Part shown: positions 9,433 through 17,768 of the stretch, piece after piece
Numbering within the stretch: position 1 is the first letter of the stretch
Layout of the letters: the number at the start of each line of letters is the position of its first letter
From: Burkholderia metallica
GTDB taxonomy: Bacteria; Pseudomonadota; Gammaproteobacteria; Burkholderiales; Burkholderiaceae
Reading direction: 5' to 3'
Length of the DNA: 64,000 bases
NCBI RefSeq assembly: GCF_902832845.1
Contig: NZ_CADFDB010000020.1
Coordinates: 16,736 to 80,735, forward strand
Notes under the pieces: model-generated
What the model was told of the DNA's origin: nothing
Databases searched by the model: none
What the model saw: only the letters and a program-made list of their open reading frames with translations
Made by a program: the position numbers and the translations under genes

Positions 9433-12400
9433 TTACTTCGCGACGACGACCGGAATCCCCTTCAGCATCCCCGCGCCCTTCATCTCGTCGAGCGCGTGCT
9501 GCACGGCCGCGCTCGTCGCCGCGTCGATGCCGAGCTGCAGCGCGAGTTCGCGCTCCGCGCGCTTCACGCCGGCCAGGTTGCGCACCTTCACGTGACCGAA
9601 GCCGCGCACGCGGGCGTGCAGGTCGGCCAGTTGCACGACCTGCGCGGCATTGCCGGCCGTCATCGCGGCGAACGCACGCGTGATCGTCGTTTCGTAGTCG
9701 TCGGCGAGCGCGCGCTCCATCTTCCGCTCGACGGTGCGGCCGAACGGATCGAGCCACGTGCCGCGCAGGCTGCGCACGCGCGCGAGCATGCCGAACACCG
9801 GCCACATCCACTGGCCGAACACGCGCTTTTTCGGCACGCTGCCGTCGCGGCCGACCTTCGCGACCGTCGGCGGCGCCAGGTTGAACTTCACGCGGTACGC
9901 GTGCCCCGGCACGCCTTCGAACTGCGCTTCGAGCGCGGTGCGGAACGCGTCGTCCGTGTACAGCCGCGCGACCTCGTATTCGTCCTTCACCGCGAGCAGC
10001 CGGTAGAACGTCGTCGCGACCGCGCGTGTCAGCGCGTCGTCGCCCTTCGCGGCCGCCGCGTTCACGAGCGCCCGGTAGCGCTCGACGTAGCGCGCGCCGC
10101 CGTATGCGTTCAGACGCGCTTCGCGATCGGCGATCAGCTCGGCGAGCGTCTCCGGTGCAGCATGCACGGCCACCGCGTGCCGCGCGTTCCACAACGCGTC
10201 GAGGCCCGCCGCGTCGCCGGCCGCCATCCGGCCGATCGAGAACGCGAGCTTGTTCATCGGCACCGCGACGTTGTTCAGCTCGATCGCGCGCATCATCGCC
10301 GCGAGCGACACCGGCACGAGGCCGAGCTGCCACGCGTAGCCGAGCATCAGGATGTTCGCGCCGATCGAGTCGCCGAGGAACTTTGCGGCGAGCGCCTGCG
10401 CATCGCAGCTCGACAGGTAGCCGTCGCCGGCCGCGTGATGCATCTTTTCGAGCAGCGCATCCGCGTGCAGGTTCGCATCGGGGTTCTGCACGAACGACGC
10501 GTTCGGGATCCGGTGCGTGTTGACGACGATCCGCGTGCGCTCGTGGCGCACCGTCTGCAGCGCCTCGGCGCTCGCGCCGACGACCATGTCGCACGCGAGC
10601 AGCACGTCGGCCTGCTGCGTGTCGATGCGCACCTGGTTCAGCCACCGGTCGCTCGACGCGATCCGCACGAACGACAGCACCGAGCCGCCCTTCTGCGCGA
10701 AGCCCATGAAGTCGAGCACCGACGCGCTCTTGCCTTCGAGGTGCGCGGCCATGCTGATCAGCGCGCCCACCGTCACGACGCCGGTGCCGCCGACGCCCGT
10801 CACGAGCATGTCGAACGGCGCCGCATCGAGATGCGTGGCCGGCACCGGCAGCGCATCGACGCGCGCGGCGAGCGCCGCTTCGTCGAACGCGGCACCGGCC
10901 GCCTTCTTCAGCGCCGCGCCTTCGAGCGTCACGAAGCTCGGGCAGAAGCCGTTCACGCACGAGTAGTCCTTGTTGCACGACGACTGGTCGATGCGGCGCT
11001 TGCGGCCGAGCGGCGTCTCGAGCGGCTCGACCGACAGGCAGTTCGACTGCACGCCGCAGTCGCCGCAGCCTTCGCACACCGCGTCGTTGATGAACAGGCG
11101 CTTGTCCGGGTCGGGGAATTCGCCTTTCTTGCGGCGGCGGCGCTTCTCGGCCGCGCAGGTCTGATCGTAGATCAGCACGGTGACGCCCGGCGTCTCGCGC
11201 AGCTCGCGCTGCACGGTGTCGAGTTCGCTGCGGTGATGGAACGTCGTGCCGGTCGGGAACTGGCCGTGATGGCCGTCGTACTTCTCCGGTTCGTCGGACA
11301 CGACGACGAAGCGCGACACGCCTTCCGCCTCGACCTGCCGCGCGATCTGCGGCACCGAGATGCTGCCGTCGACCGGCTGGCCGCCCGTCATCGCGACCGC
11401 GTCGTTGTAGAGGATCTTGTACGTGATGTTCGCTTTCGCGGCCACCGCCTGGCGGATCGCGAGGATGCCCGAGTGGAAGTAGGTGCCGTCGCCAAGGTTC
11501 TGGAACACGTGCTTCGTGTTGGTGAACATCGCATGCGCGGCCCAGTCGACGCCCTCGCCGCCCATCTGGATCAGCCCCGTCGTGTCGCGCTCCATCCAGG
11601 ACGCCATGAAGTGGCAGCCGATGCCCGCCTGCGCGATCGAGCCTTCCGGCACCTTCGTCGACGTGTTGTGCGGGCAGCCCGAGCAGAAGTACGGCGTGCG
11701 CTTCACCGCGTCGGCTTCGTTCGACAGGATCTGCGGCGCGACGAGATCGACGACGCGCTCGCGGCGATCGAGCGCCGGCTTGTGGCGTGCGAGCCATTCG
11801 GCGAACACCGGCAGGATGCGCGACGGGCGCAGCTCGCCGAGCTCGGACAGCAGGCACGCGCCGGCCGCATCGTGCTTGCCGAGCACGCGCGGGCGCGCGC
11901 CTTCCGTGCGGTTGTACAGGTAGTCCTTGATCTGCTGCTCGATGACGGGGCCCTTCTCCTCGATCACGAGCACTTCGGCGAGCCCGTCGACGAAGGTGTC
12001 GAGCCGTGTCGTTTCGAGCGGATACGACAGGCCGACCTTGTAGATCCGCACGCCGGCCGCGTCGAGGTCGGCCACCGTCAGGTCGAGGCGGCGCAGCGCT
12101 TCCATCAGGTCGAGGTGCGCCTTGCCGCAGGTGACGATACCGACGTTCGCCTGTGCGCTCGGTGCGATCCACTTGTCGATGCTGTTGGCGCGCGCGAAAT
12201 GGCGCACCGCGTCGAGCTTCGCGGCGAGCCGCGCCTCGATCGTCAGGCTCGGCAGGTCGGGCCAGCGGTTGTGCAGGCCGCCGGCCGGCGGCGTGAAGCC
12301 TTCCGGCGCGGGCCAGCGCGTCTGCAGCGCGTCGAGGTCGACGGTGGAGCCCGACTCGACCGTTTCCGAGATCGCCTTGAAGCCGACCCACGCGCCCGAA

Positions 12401-13005
12401 TAGCGCGACAGCGCCCAGCCGTACAGGCCGAATTCGAGCATGTCGGCGATGTTCGCCGGATTCACGACCGGCATGTGCCACGCGATCATCGCGAAGTCGC
12501 TCTGGTGCGGCATCGACGACGACACGCAACCGTGGTCGTCGCCCGCGACGACGAGCACGCCGCCGTGCGGCGACGAACCGTACGCGTTGCCGTGCTTCAG
12601 CGCGTCGCCCGCGCGATCGACGCCCGGGCCCTTGCCGTACCACATCGCATACACGCCTTCGACCGTGCGTTCGGGATCGGCTTCCACGCGCTGCGTGCCG
12701 AGCACCGCCGTGCCGCCGAGTTCCTCGTTGATCGCGGGCAGGAAGCGCACGCCGCCGGCGTCGAGCAGTTTCTTCGCCTTCCACAGCTGCTGGTCGACCA
12801 TCCCGAGCGGCGACCCGCGGTAGCCGCTGACGAAGCCGGCCGTATTCAGGCCCTGTTCGGCGTCGACGGTGCGCTGCATCAGCAGCAGGCGGACCAGCGC
12901 CTGCGTGCCGGTCAGGAAGATCCGGCCGCGCGTCGCGGTCAGGTTGTCGGTGAGGCGGTAGTCGGACAGGGAGGGCGTGCCGTCGACGGGCAGGCGGGCG
13001 GTCAT
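9433..13005 (-). CDS. Indolepyruvate ferredoxin oxidoreductase, fused subunits
   Basis: Thiamine-diphosphate and iron-sulfur enzyme that oxidatively decarboxylates indolepyruvate and other aryl pyruvates to aryl-acyl-CoA, passing electrons to ferredoxin. The 1190-residue chain joins an N-terminal pyruvate-ferredoxin-type domain (GFVSGYRGSPLG near 50), a central TPP-binding half (FCSGCPHNTS and GIGCHFMASWM), a cysteine cluster (CEGCGDCG and CNKDYSCVNGFC, roughly 640-690) and a C-terminal gamma-type domain (VTGVGGTGVVTVG). Such long fusions are usual in proteobacteria. I chose the ATG at 13005 (MTARLPVDG) because AGGAGA lies 8 nt upstream; an ATG at 13044 is poorer. A role in aromatic amino acid catabolism is inferred. 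Confidence 0.93.
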   Translation of the reverse strand: MTARLPVDGTPSLSDYRLTDNLTATRGRIFLTGTQALVRLLLMQRTVDAEQGLNTAGFVSGYRGSPLGMVDQQLWKAKKLLDAGGVRFLPAINEELGGTAVLGTQRVEADPERTVEGVYAMWYGKGPGVDRAGDALKHGNAYGSSPHGGVLVVAGDDHGCVSSSMPHQSDFAMIAWHMPVVNPANIADMLEFGLYGWALSRYSGAWVGFKAISETVESGSTVDLDALQTRWPAPEGFTPPAGGLHNRWPDLPSLTIEARLAAKLDAVRHFARANSIDKWIAPSAQANVGIVTCGKAHLDLMEALRRLDLTVADLDAAGVRIYKVGLSYPLETTRLDTFVDGLAEVLVIEEKGPVIEQQIKDYLYNRTEGARPRVLGKHDAAGACLLSELGELRPSRILPVFAEWLARHKPALDRRERVVDLVAPQILSNEADAVKRTPYFCSGCPHNTSTKVPEGSIAQAGIGCHFMASWMERDTTGLIQMGGEGVDWAAHAMFTNTKHVFQNLGDGTYFHSGILAIRQAVAAKANITYKILYNDAVAMTGGQPVDGSISVPQIARQVEAEGVSRFVVVSDEPEKYDGHHGQFPTGTTFHHRSELDTVQRELRETPGVTVLIYDQTCAAEKRRRRKKGEFPDPDKRLFINDAVCEGCGDCGVQSNCLSVEPLETPLGRKRRIDQSSCNKDYSCVNGFCPSFVTLEGAALKKAAGAAFDEAALAARVDALPVPATHLDAAPFDMLVTGVGGTGVVTVGALISMAAHLEGKSASVLDFMGFAQKGGSVLSFVRIASSDRWLNQVRIDTQQADVLLACDMVVGASAEALQTVRHERTRIVVNTHRIPNASFVQNPDANLHADALLEKMHHAAGDGYLSSCDAQALAAKFLGDSIGANILMLGYAWQLGLVPVSLAAMMRAIELNNVAVPMNKLAFSIGRMAAGDAAGLDALWNARHAVAVHAAPETLAELIADREARLNAYGGARYVERYRALVNAAAAKGDDALTRAVATTFYRLLAVKDEYEVARLYTDDAFRTALEAQFEGVPGHAYRVKFNLAPPTVAKVGRDGSVPKKRVFGQWMWPVFGMLARVRSLRGTWLDPFGRTVERKMERALADDYETTITRAFAAMTAGNAAQVVQLADLHARVRGFGHVKVRNLAGVKRAERELALQLGIDAATSAAVQHALDEMKGAGMLKGIPVVVAK

Positions 13006-13113
13006 GGGGGGTGTCTCCTGATTGTGCTGTTCTGGGCTGCGCACCGGGGCGTCGGGCGACGCCGGCCGGAGGCGGCTGGATGGCTCTATTTTTTCGCGGG
13101 GAGACGAGAAAGT

Positions 13114-13153
13114 TTTTTCTCATCTTGCTCGGCCAGCCCCGAAGTGAGAAAAA
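13114..13153. promoter_or_regulatory. 9-bp inverted repeat upstream of the oxidoreductase
   Basis: TTTTTCTCA at 13114-13122 and TGAGAAAAA at 13145-13153 are exact inverted copies 22 nt apart, about 110 bp upstream of the indolepyruvate oxidoreductase start. The sites could bind a dimeric regulator or form a leader hairpin in the minus-strand transcript. There is no T-run after the stem, so it is not a normal terminator. The surrounding 13006-13208 holds no gene. Confidence 0.4.
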
Positions 13154-13212
13154 CCGCGTAGGTTTCGGGAGGGAATTGAGAGAATTTTCGCGCCGGGTGG
13201 TGGGCGGCGGTT

Positions 13213-13320
13213 GGGCGGTTGGGCGGTTGGGCGGTTGGGCGGTTGGGCGGTTGGGCGGTTGGGCGGTTGGGCGGTTGGGCGGTTGGGCGGTTGGGCGGTT
13301 GGGCGGTTGGGCGGTTGGGC
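13213..13320. repeat. Octamer tandem repeat GGGCGGTT, 13.5 copies
   Basis: Thirteen and a half exact head-to-tail copies of GGGCGGTT. The plus strand is a regular series of GGG and GG runs split by C and TT, a pattern able to form G-quadruplexes. All six frames stay open and give Pro/Asn/Arg or Gly/Trp-rich junk peptides, which I do not believe are proteins. The repeat lies about 200 bp upstream of the oxidoreductase start and about 120 bp before the 89-bp repeat array. Octamer arrays change copy number easily, so the length should differ between strains. Confidence 0.95.
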
Positions 13321-13437
13321 GAGATGGGTGGGCGCTTGCCTCGACATCGCGGGTGACGAGCGGGACGTCGGCCGCTGGTACGGCGGCGGGTGCTCGGGGC
13401 CCGTGCGACAAGGTTTCGGCGGGGAAGCGGCGGCGTG

Positions 13438-14983
13438 CTCACCGATGGAATGCACAGCGTTCGGAGTGATTGCGGGCGCGGGATGTCCACAATGCCGGGG
13501 CTGCCGGCCGAGCGGGCGATCGCGCTCACCGTTCGATCGCACAGGGTTTCGAGTCGCGTCGTGCGCCGGATGTCCACACCTCGATCTGTCCGCCGTTCAT
13601 GCGGACGCCGACGCTCACCGTCGAAATTCACAGCGCGACGAGTCGATGCCGGCAGGAGATATCCACACCGCTGGATCGCTGCGTGGCCGCTGCGACGTTC
13701 GCGCTCAGCGTCCGGATGCACAGGGGCGTGAGTCGATTCGGCGGCAGGATATCCACATGGCCGTGCGGCCTTCGTGCGCGCCGTTGGGCAGTCGAGCGAG
13801 ACGCCGGTATGGGTGTGGATATCGCCACCCGCGGACACTCAAAGCCCTGTGAATTTCGACGGTGAGTGATGGTACGGACTCGAACGAGGGTGCCGATTCT
13901 GGTGTGGACAGCCCGATCCGCGACGACTCCAAACACTGTGAATTTCAATGGTGAGCGACGGTACGCACTCGAACAAGGGTACCGAATCGGGTGTGGATAG
14001 CCCGATCCGCGACGACTCTGAACACTGTGAATTTCAATGGTGAGCGAAGGTCCGCGCTCGAACAAGGGTGCCGAATCGGGTGTGGATCGCCCGATCCGCA
14101 ACAACTCTGAACACTGTGAATTCCAGCGGTGAGCGACGGCACGACGATCGAACCAGGGCACCGATTCGAGTGTGGACAACCCAACCCGAGAGCAGTCGAG
14201 ACGCTGTGAAATTCAACGGTGAGCGCGGGCGCCCTGTCGCACGAAGGCGGCACTTCGGCGCGATCAGCCGCCCCGCAACCACGCTGCGCCCCGTGGCTCC
14301 GGATTCGCGCAGACGCGGCCGAGCCGCACGCACGCGCCCCTCACCGCTGAAATACACAGCAGGTCGACTGGCTTCGGCGACCGGCTATCCAACTCGGTGC
14401 ACGGACTCGAACGGAACGCGCGATCGCGTGTGCGGTTAGAATGCGCAACCGCTCGAAGCGATGCCGAAGATCACGAACGGGCACGCCGCTCGATCGGCCA
14501 CCGACGCTCACCATTGAAATACACAGCGCTGCGAGTGAATTCGGCTGCGAAATATCCACACCGCGATACGCGCCCGGATCTATCGCCGACCCGCGCGTGC
14601 CGTTAGAATGCGCGGCGCCCCGAATTCCCGCGCGACGCGCGCTCGACTCCCGGAAGTCCACACCAGGCAAGCCTCACCCGCAATCGGTCGCCAACACTCA
14701 CCCTTCGGAAGCACAGCATTTTTCGTCGTTCGGAGTCGCGGTTGTCCACACCCTGCATCACGCTCACCGATGAAAAGCACAGCGTGGCGAGTGATTTGAG
14801 AGCCGGGATATCCACAACCGACGCCGCGCAGGAATGTGCGGCCAGCGCATCGGCAATGTCGGCTCATGCATCTGCCCGCGACCGGTGTCGAATGCCGGGA
14901 AGTCCCGCCGATGCTGGCTCCAGCGATACACTCACCGTTCGCATCCACAGCGTTTCGAGTGGTCGGGGGGCCGGTTGTCCACA
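13438..14983. repeat. Array of ~89-bp repeats with DnaA-box-like cores, in alternating orientation
   Basis: At least 14 copies of a degenerate unit. In forward sense each has CTCACCG, about 8 nt, CACAG, about 8 nt, GAGT, about 20 nt, then TCCACA, a core of about 56 bp. Forward cores start at 13438, 13525, 13614 and 13704; reverse cores span 13812-13866, 13901-13955, 13990-14044, 14079-14133 and 14169-14223; forward again at 14340 (poor), 14507, 14697, 14763 and 14931, with a decayed copy near 14600-14663. Spacing is 87-90 bp in the first two blocks, and spacers are also related (for example ACTCGAACAAGGGT in two adjacent reverse units). The TCCACA end matches the DnaA box TTATCCACA at 8 of 9 bases in nine copies and 7 of 9 in four. 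Since 89 is not a multiple of 3, successive units fall in different frames, arguing against coding. Confidence 0.9.
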
Positions 14984-15017
14984 TTCACGTCGCCGCTGAA
15001 GAGGCGCTCAGCCACCG

Positions 15018-15575
15018 TCACTCGGCAATCGATCGAATGATCCGCGCCGGATTTCCACCGACCAGCGTATTCGGCGGAACGTCCCGCGTCACGACCGAAC
15101 CCGCGCCAACCACCGCGTTCTCGCCTACCATCACGCCGCCGATGATCGTCGCGCCGGCACCGATCCATACGTTCCGCCCGATCACGATCGGCTTCGCGAC
15201 GACGAACTCGCGCCGCCGGGAAGGTTCGACGGGATGGCCGGACGTGATCAGGCTGACGTTCGGCCCGATCATCACGTCATCGCCGATTTCGAGCCCGCCG
15301 AGATCGTAGAACGTGCAGTTCTGGTTGACGAACACGTTGCGCCCGAGCTTCATGCCGGTACCGCCCGTCGCGTAAAACGGCGGGATCAGGACGAAGCGGT
15401 CGTCCACTGGCGTGCCGATCAGATCGCCGAACAACGCACGAACTTCGGCGGCATCGTCGAACGTCAGGCGATTGATCCGCGCAGTGATCGACATCGCCCG
15501 CTTGATCTCGGCCACCATCTCCGCAGATTCCGGCGTTCGTCCTGGAATGATTGTGGTGCGATCGTCGTTTGCCAT
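15018..15575 (-). CDS. Sugar O-acetyltransferase (maltose/galactoside acetyltransferase family)
   Basis: Left-handed beta-helix acetyltransferase of 185 residues, related to Maa, LacA and NodL; it should transfer acetyl from acetyl-CoA to a sugar hydroxyl in the cytosol. Visible features are the family N-terminus with a helical lid (about 15-55), VNQNCTFYDLGGLEIGDDVMIGP, the catalytic His in LITSGHP (about 113) and hexapeptide repeats such as VIGRNVWIGAGATIIGG and NTLVGGNPARII at the end. The acceptor is unknown. It is divergent from the glutathione transferase across a 379-bp gap with a strong palindrome, and its downstream end abuts the 89-bp repeat array. Confidence 0.88.
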   Translation of the reverse strand: MANDDRTTIIPGRTPESAEMVAEIKRAMSITARINRLTFDDAAEVRALFGDLIGTPVDDRFVLIPPFYATGGTGMKLGRNVFVNQNCTFYDLGGLEIGDDVMIGPNVSLITSGHPVEPSRRREFVVAKPIVIGRNVWIGAGATIIGGVMVGENAVVGAGSVVTRDVPPNTLVGGNPARIIRSIAE

Positions 15576-15632
15576 GCGTGGGGCTCTCCGATTAATTCCA
15601 TGTTTCGCGATGCGTCGGCAACCGCCGGCGGA

Positions 15633-15660
15633 TGCCGTGTTGCCGTGTTGCCGTGTTGCC
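15633..15660. repeat. Short octamer repeat TGCCGTGT
   Basis: Three exact copies of TGCCGTGT (15633-15656) followed by a partial fourth. It is a third octamer repeat family in this window and lies in the leader of the acetyltransferase gene, about 60 bp upstream of its start. Confidence 0.85.
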
Positions 15661-15740
15661 GTGCTTCCGTATGAGCCGACGCTGCCGGCTCCGCGATGCC
15701 ATTCGCATAAGTCCGGCTCAAATCAAAATTGCAGGCGCCG

Positions 15741-15773
15741 TTCATAACTAGTATAAATATAACTAGTTATGAA
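15741..15773. promoter_or_regulatory. AT-rich palindromic operator between acetyltransferase and GST
   Basis: TTCATAACTAGT (15741-15752) and ACTAGTTATGAA (15762-15773) are perfect 12-bp inverted copies around a 9-nt AT-only centre. ACTAGT also occurs as a direct repeat. The site is very AT-rich in a GC-rich genome and sits between divergent genes, as expected for an operator of a dimeric regulator (MarR, HxlR or TetR type). No regulator gene is adjacent. The rest of 15774-15954 shows no gene. Confidence 0.65.
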
Positions 15774-15954
15774 TAAACCTCCTTGCAACATAAGCCTTTG
15801 CCCCTCTTTCCGCCCGATCCACGCTCGACGTACCCCCCTCCAACCATCGCCCGCCGCTTGCCGCCGTCGACCGGCCGCCCCTGTCCGAACCTTCGGCGCT
15901 CGGGTACGCTTGAGCATCACCGGACCGACAGCTGCACCCGAACGCGGAGGCGCG

Positions 15955-16569
15955 ATGAAGCTCTATTACTGGCCGAAGACCCGGGCATTCCGGGCGTTGT
16001 GGATGCTCGAGGAGCTCGGCGTGGTGTACGAACTCGTGCCGATCGACCTGCGCTCGCACGAACAGGGCAGCGACGCGTTCGTGCAGGTCAACCCGATGGC
16101 CAAGCTGCCCGCGCTCGACGACGGTAGCGTCCCGTTCGCCGAATCGGGCGCCGTGCTGCTCTATCTTGCCGACCGTTGTCCCGGTGCCGGGCTCGGCGTC
16201 GCGCCCGACGATCCGCTGCGCGGCCGTTTCCTCCAATGGATGTTCTTCACGCCGACCTGCCTCGAACCGGCGATGGCCGAAAAATTCACCGGCGCGTCGG
16301 GCAATCCGGTCGCGTTCGGCTGGGGCAACATCGCACGCGTGCAGCGCGCACTGGCGCAAGCGCTCGCCCATGATCCGTGGCTCGTCGGCGACCGTTTCAC
16401 CGCGGCCGACCTGCTGCTCGCCAGCACGCTGAAAATCGCATTCGACGCGCATCTGCTGCCGCACGAAGGCGTGCTCGGCGACTACGTCGCGCGCGCCGAG
16501 GATCGCGACGCGTTCCGGCGCGCGGTCGCGATCGAACAGCGCGAGGCGGCCCGTCTGCTGCACGCTTGA
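15955..16569 (+). CDS. Glutathione S-transferase family protein
   Basis: Cytosolic GST-like protein of 204 residues. The N-terminal thioredoxin-fold domain (1-80) contains KLYYWPKTRAFRALWMLEE, the cis-proline region NPMAKLPAL and the glutathione-contact motif ESGAVLLYLAD (about 62-72). The C-terminal all-alpha domain has the capping motif GDRFTAADLLLAS (about 144-156). GCGGAGG a few bases upstream of the ATG at 15955 decides the start; the frame is open further upstream without support. Substrate unknown. A palindromic operator lies about 180 bp upstream. Confidence 0.9.
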   Translation: MKLYYWPKTRAFRALWMLEELGVVYELVPIDLRSHEQGSDAFVQVNPMAKLPALDDGSVPFAESGAVLLYLADRCPGAGLGVAPDDPLRGRFLQWMFFTPTCLEPAMAEKFTGASGNPVAFGWGNIARVQRALAQALAHDPWLVGDRFTAADLLLASTLKIAFDAHLLPHEGVLGDYVARAEDRDAFRRAVAIEQREAARLLHA

Positions 16570-16630
16570 CGAGTAGACGCGTAATGCGCGAACGCGGGCG
16601 CAGGCGCCGCCCGACCACCCGCGCGCGCCA

Positions 16631-17590
16631 TTACGCGGCCGGCCCCGACGCAGCGCCCGCATCGACCACCGCGCCCGGCGAGCCCCGTTCGTCGGTATCG
16701 ACATCGACCGGCACCACGTCATGAAAATGCGTGTAGTCGATATGCGTGATGCCGTCCTCGTCGTGCATCAGGTCGACATAGCGGTGACGCCAGCGGATCT
16801 CGCCATGCGTCCACGAATGACGCGCCTGCATCACCTGCGCGGTCGTCTCGTCCGAGCCTTCGATCGTGATCAGCAACGACGCGTCGCGCGCGGCGAGCGA
16901 TTCGGGCGTCTCGCCGAACAGCGCGCTCGATTCGTCGATCACGTGCATCAGGTTCCAGCCGAGCAGGAAGATCGGATGCTCGCTGCGCACGAGCGGCAGG
17001 TCGTGGATCTTGCGCAGCGTGTAGCCCTCGTGCGTGCCTTCGACGCGCATCAGCCGCAACTTCGCCTGCGCCTCGGCAATCACGTTCTGGCGTGCATTCG
17101 CGGCGCGCACCATCAGCGTCATCCGGCCGTTCAACGGCCGCACGACCGCATAGCGCGCGAACAGGATCTTCGCCTGCGGCCGTGAAAACCGCGCGAACAC
17201 CAGCCCCGTGGCCATCGCGATGCCCGACATCCCGATGAAGATCTCGAGCGTCGCGACCAGGTGCGCATAGACGGTCTGCGGATGCATGTCGCCATAACCG
17301 ACGGTCGCGAGCGTCTCGACGCTGAAGAAGAACGCGCCGCCGAACCCGGCCGGCGACTGGTTCGCGATCGACGCGTGGCCGAGCAGGTAGAGCACCGCGA
17401 AGACGCCGTTGAGCAGCAGGAACAGCGCAGCGAGCGCCAGGAAGAAGACGGGCCAGCTCACCGTCAGCGCGCGGTGATAAAGGTCGCGCCAGCCGGGCGG
17501 CGGCATCCCGTACGCGACGACCGGGCGCGTGCCCGACCAGAGCTTGCGGCCACGGCCGCGGGGAGCTGGGGAGGACGAATCGACGTTCAT
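16631..17590 (-). CDS. KirBac1.1-type inward-rectifier potassium channel
   Basis: Inner-membrane K+ channel of 319 residues that closely resembles KirBac1.1 of B. pseudomallei as I remember it. Order: short cytoplasmic N-terminus, slide helix near RDLYHRALTVSW (35-46), first membrane helix (47-71), pore helix and filter TVGYGD (96-101), second membrane helix (about 108-134), then the large cytoplasmic beta domain with RPLNGRMTLMVRAANARQN and HPIFLLGWNLMHVIDE. The start MNVDSSSPAP at 17590 matches the KirBac1.1 N-terminus; an ATG 39 nt upstream would add 13 residues. The pore and gating parts look intact. The gene stands alone, facing the GST gene. Confidence 0.95.
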   Translation of the reverse strand: MNVDSSSPAPRGRGRKLWSGTRPVVAYGMPPPGWRDLYHRALTVSWPVFFLALAALFLLLNGVFAVLYLLGHASIANQSPAGFGGAFFFSVETLATVGYGDMHPQTVYAHLVATLEIFIGMSGIAMATGLVFARFSRPQAKILFARYAVVRPLNGRMTLMVRAANARQNVIAEAQAKLRLMRVEGTHEGYTLRKIHDLPLVRSEHPIFLLGWNLMHVIDESSALFGETPESLAARDASLLITIEGSDETTAQVMQARHSWTHGEIRWRHRYVDLMHDEDGITHIDYTHFHDVVPVDVDTDERGSPGAVVDAGAASGPAA

Positions 17591-17697
17591 CGCGCGGCGC
17601 CGGAAGCAGGGAGGCGATGAGCGTAGCACGCGCGGCGGCGGCCGGGTATGCGTGCCGGTTCGGAACGGGCATCCGCCGCGCCGCCGGCCGCGCGGCG

Positions 17698-17725
17698 AAA
17701 AAAAACCGGCCGCGGAAGCGGCCGG
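17698..17725 (-). terminator. Terminator of the sulfate-binding protein gene
   Basis: Read on the minus strand, CCGGCCGC / GCGGCCGG with a 4-nt loop (17706-17725) is followed by eight Ts (17698-17705). It lies about 45 bp after the end of sbp and should stop its transcript. Confidence 0.88.
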
Positions 17726-17768
17726 CTGCGTCGTCGGCGTGCGGTGGAGCGCACGGCATGCGCGGCGC

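Noticed and set aside
8597-13411. Very long open frames over the antiporter and oxidoreductase genes (minus 1604 codons, plus 1260 codons)
   Set aside because: They are shadows of the real genes produced by the strong GC bias; they are Arg/Ala-rich and cross terminators and repeats.
13628-14179. Minus-strand ORF of about 183 codons through the repeat array
   Set aside because: It has no ribosome site and the 89-bp period moves the repeat through all frames, so the peptide shows no conserved protein repeat.
13901-14223. tRNA-like GTTCGAGTC sequences in the reverse repeats
   Set aside because: No cloverleaf with acceptor and anticodon stems can be formed around them.
13438-14983. CRISPR array
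   Set aside because: Repeats are degenerate and in both orientations, the spacers are related to each other, and no cas gene is present.
13438-14983. Chromosomal or plasmid origin of replication
   Set aside because: Although DnaA-box-like motifs abound, there is no dnaA, dnaN, gyrB, parAB or AT-rich unwinding region next to it.
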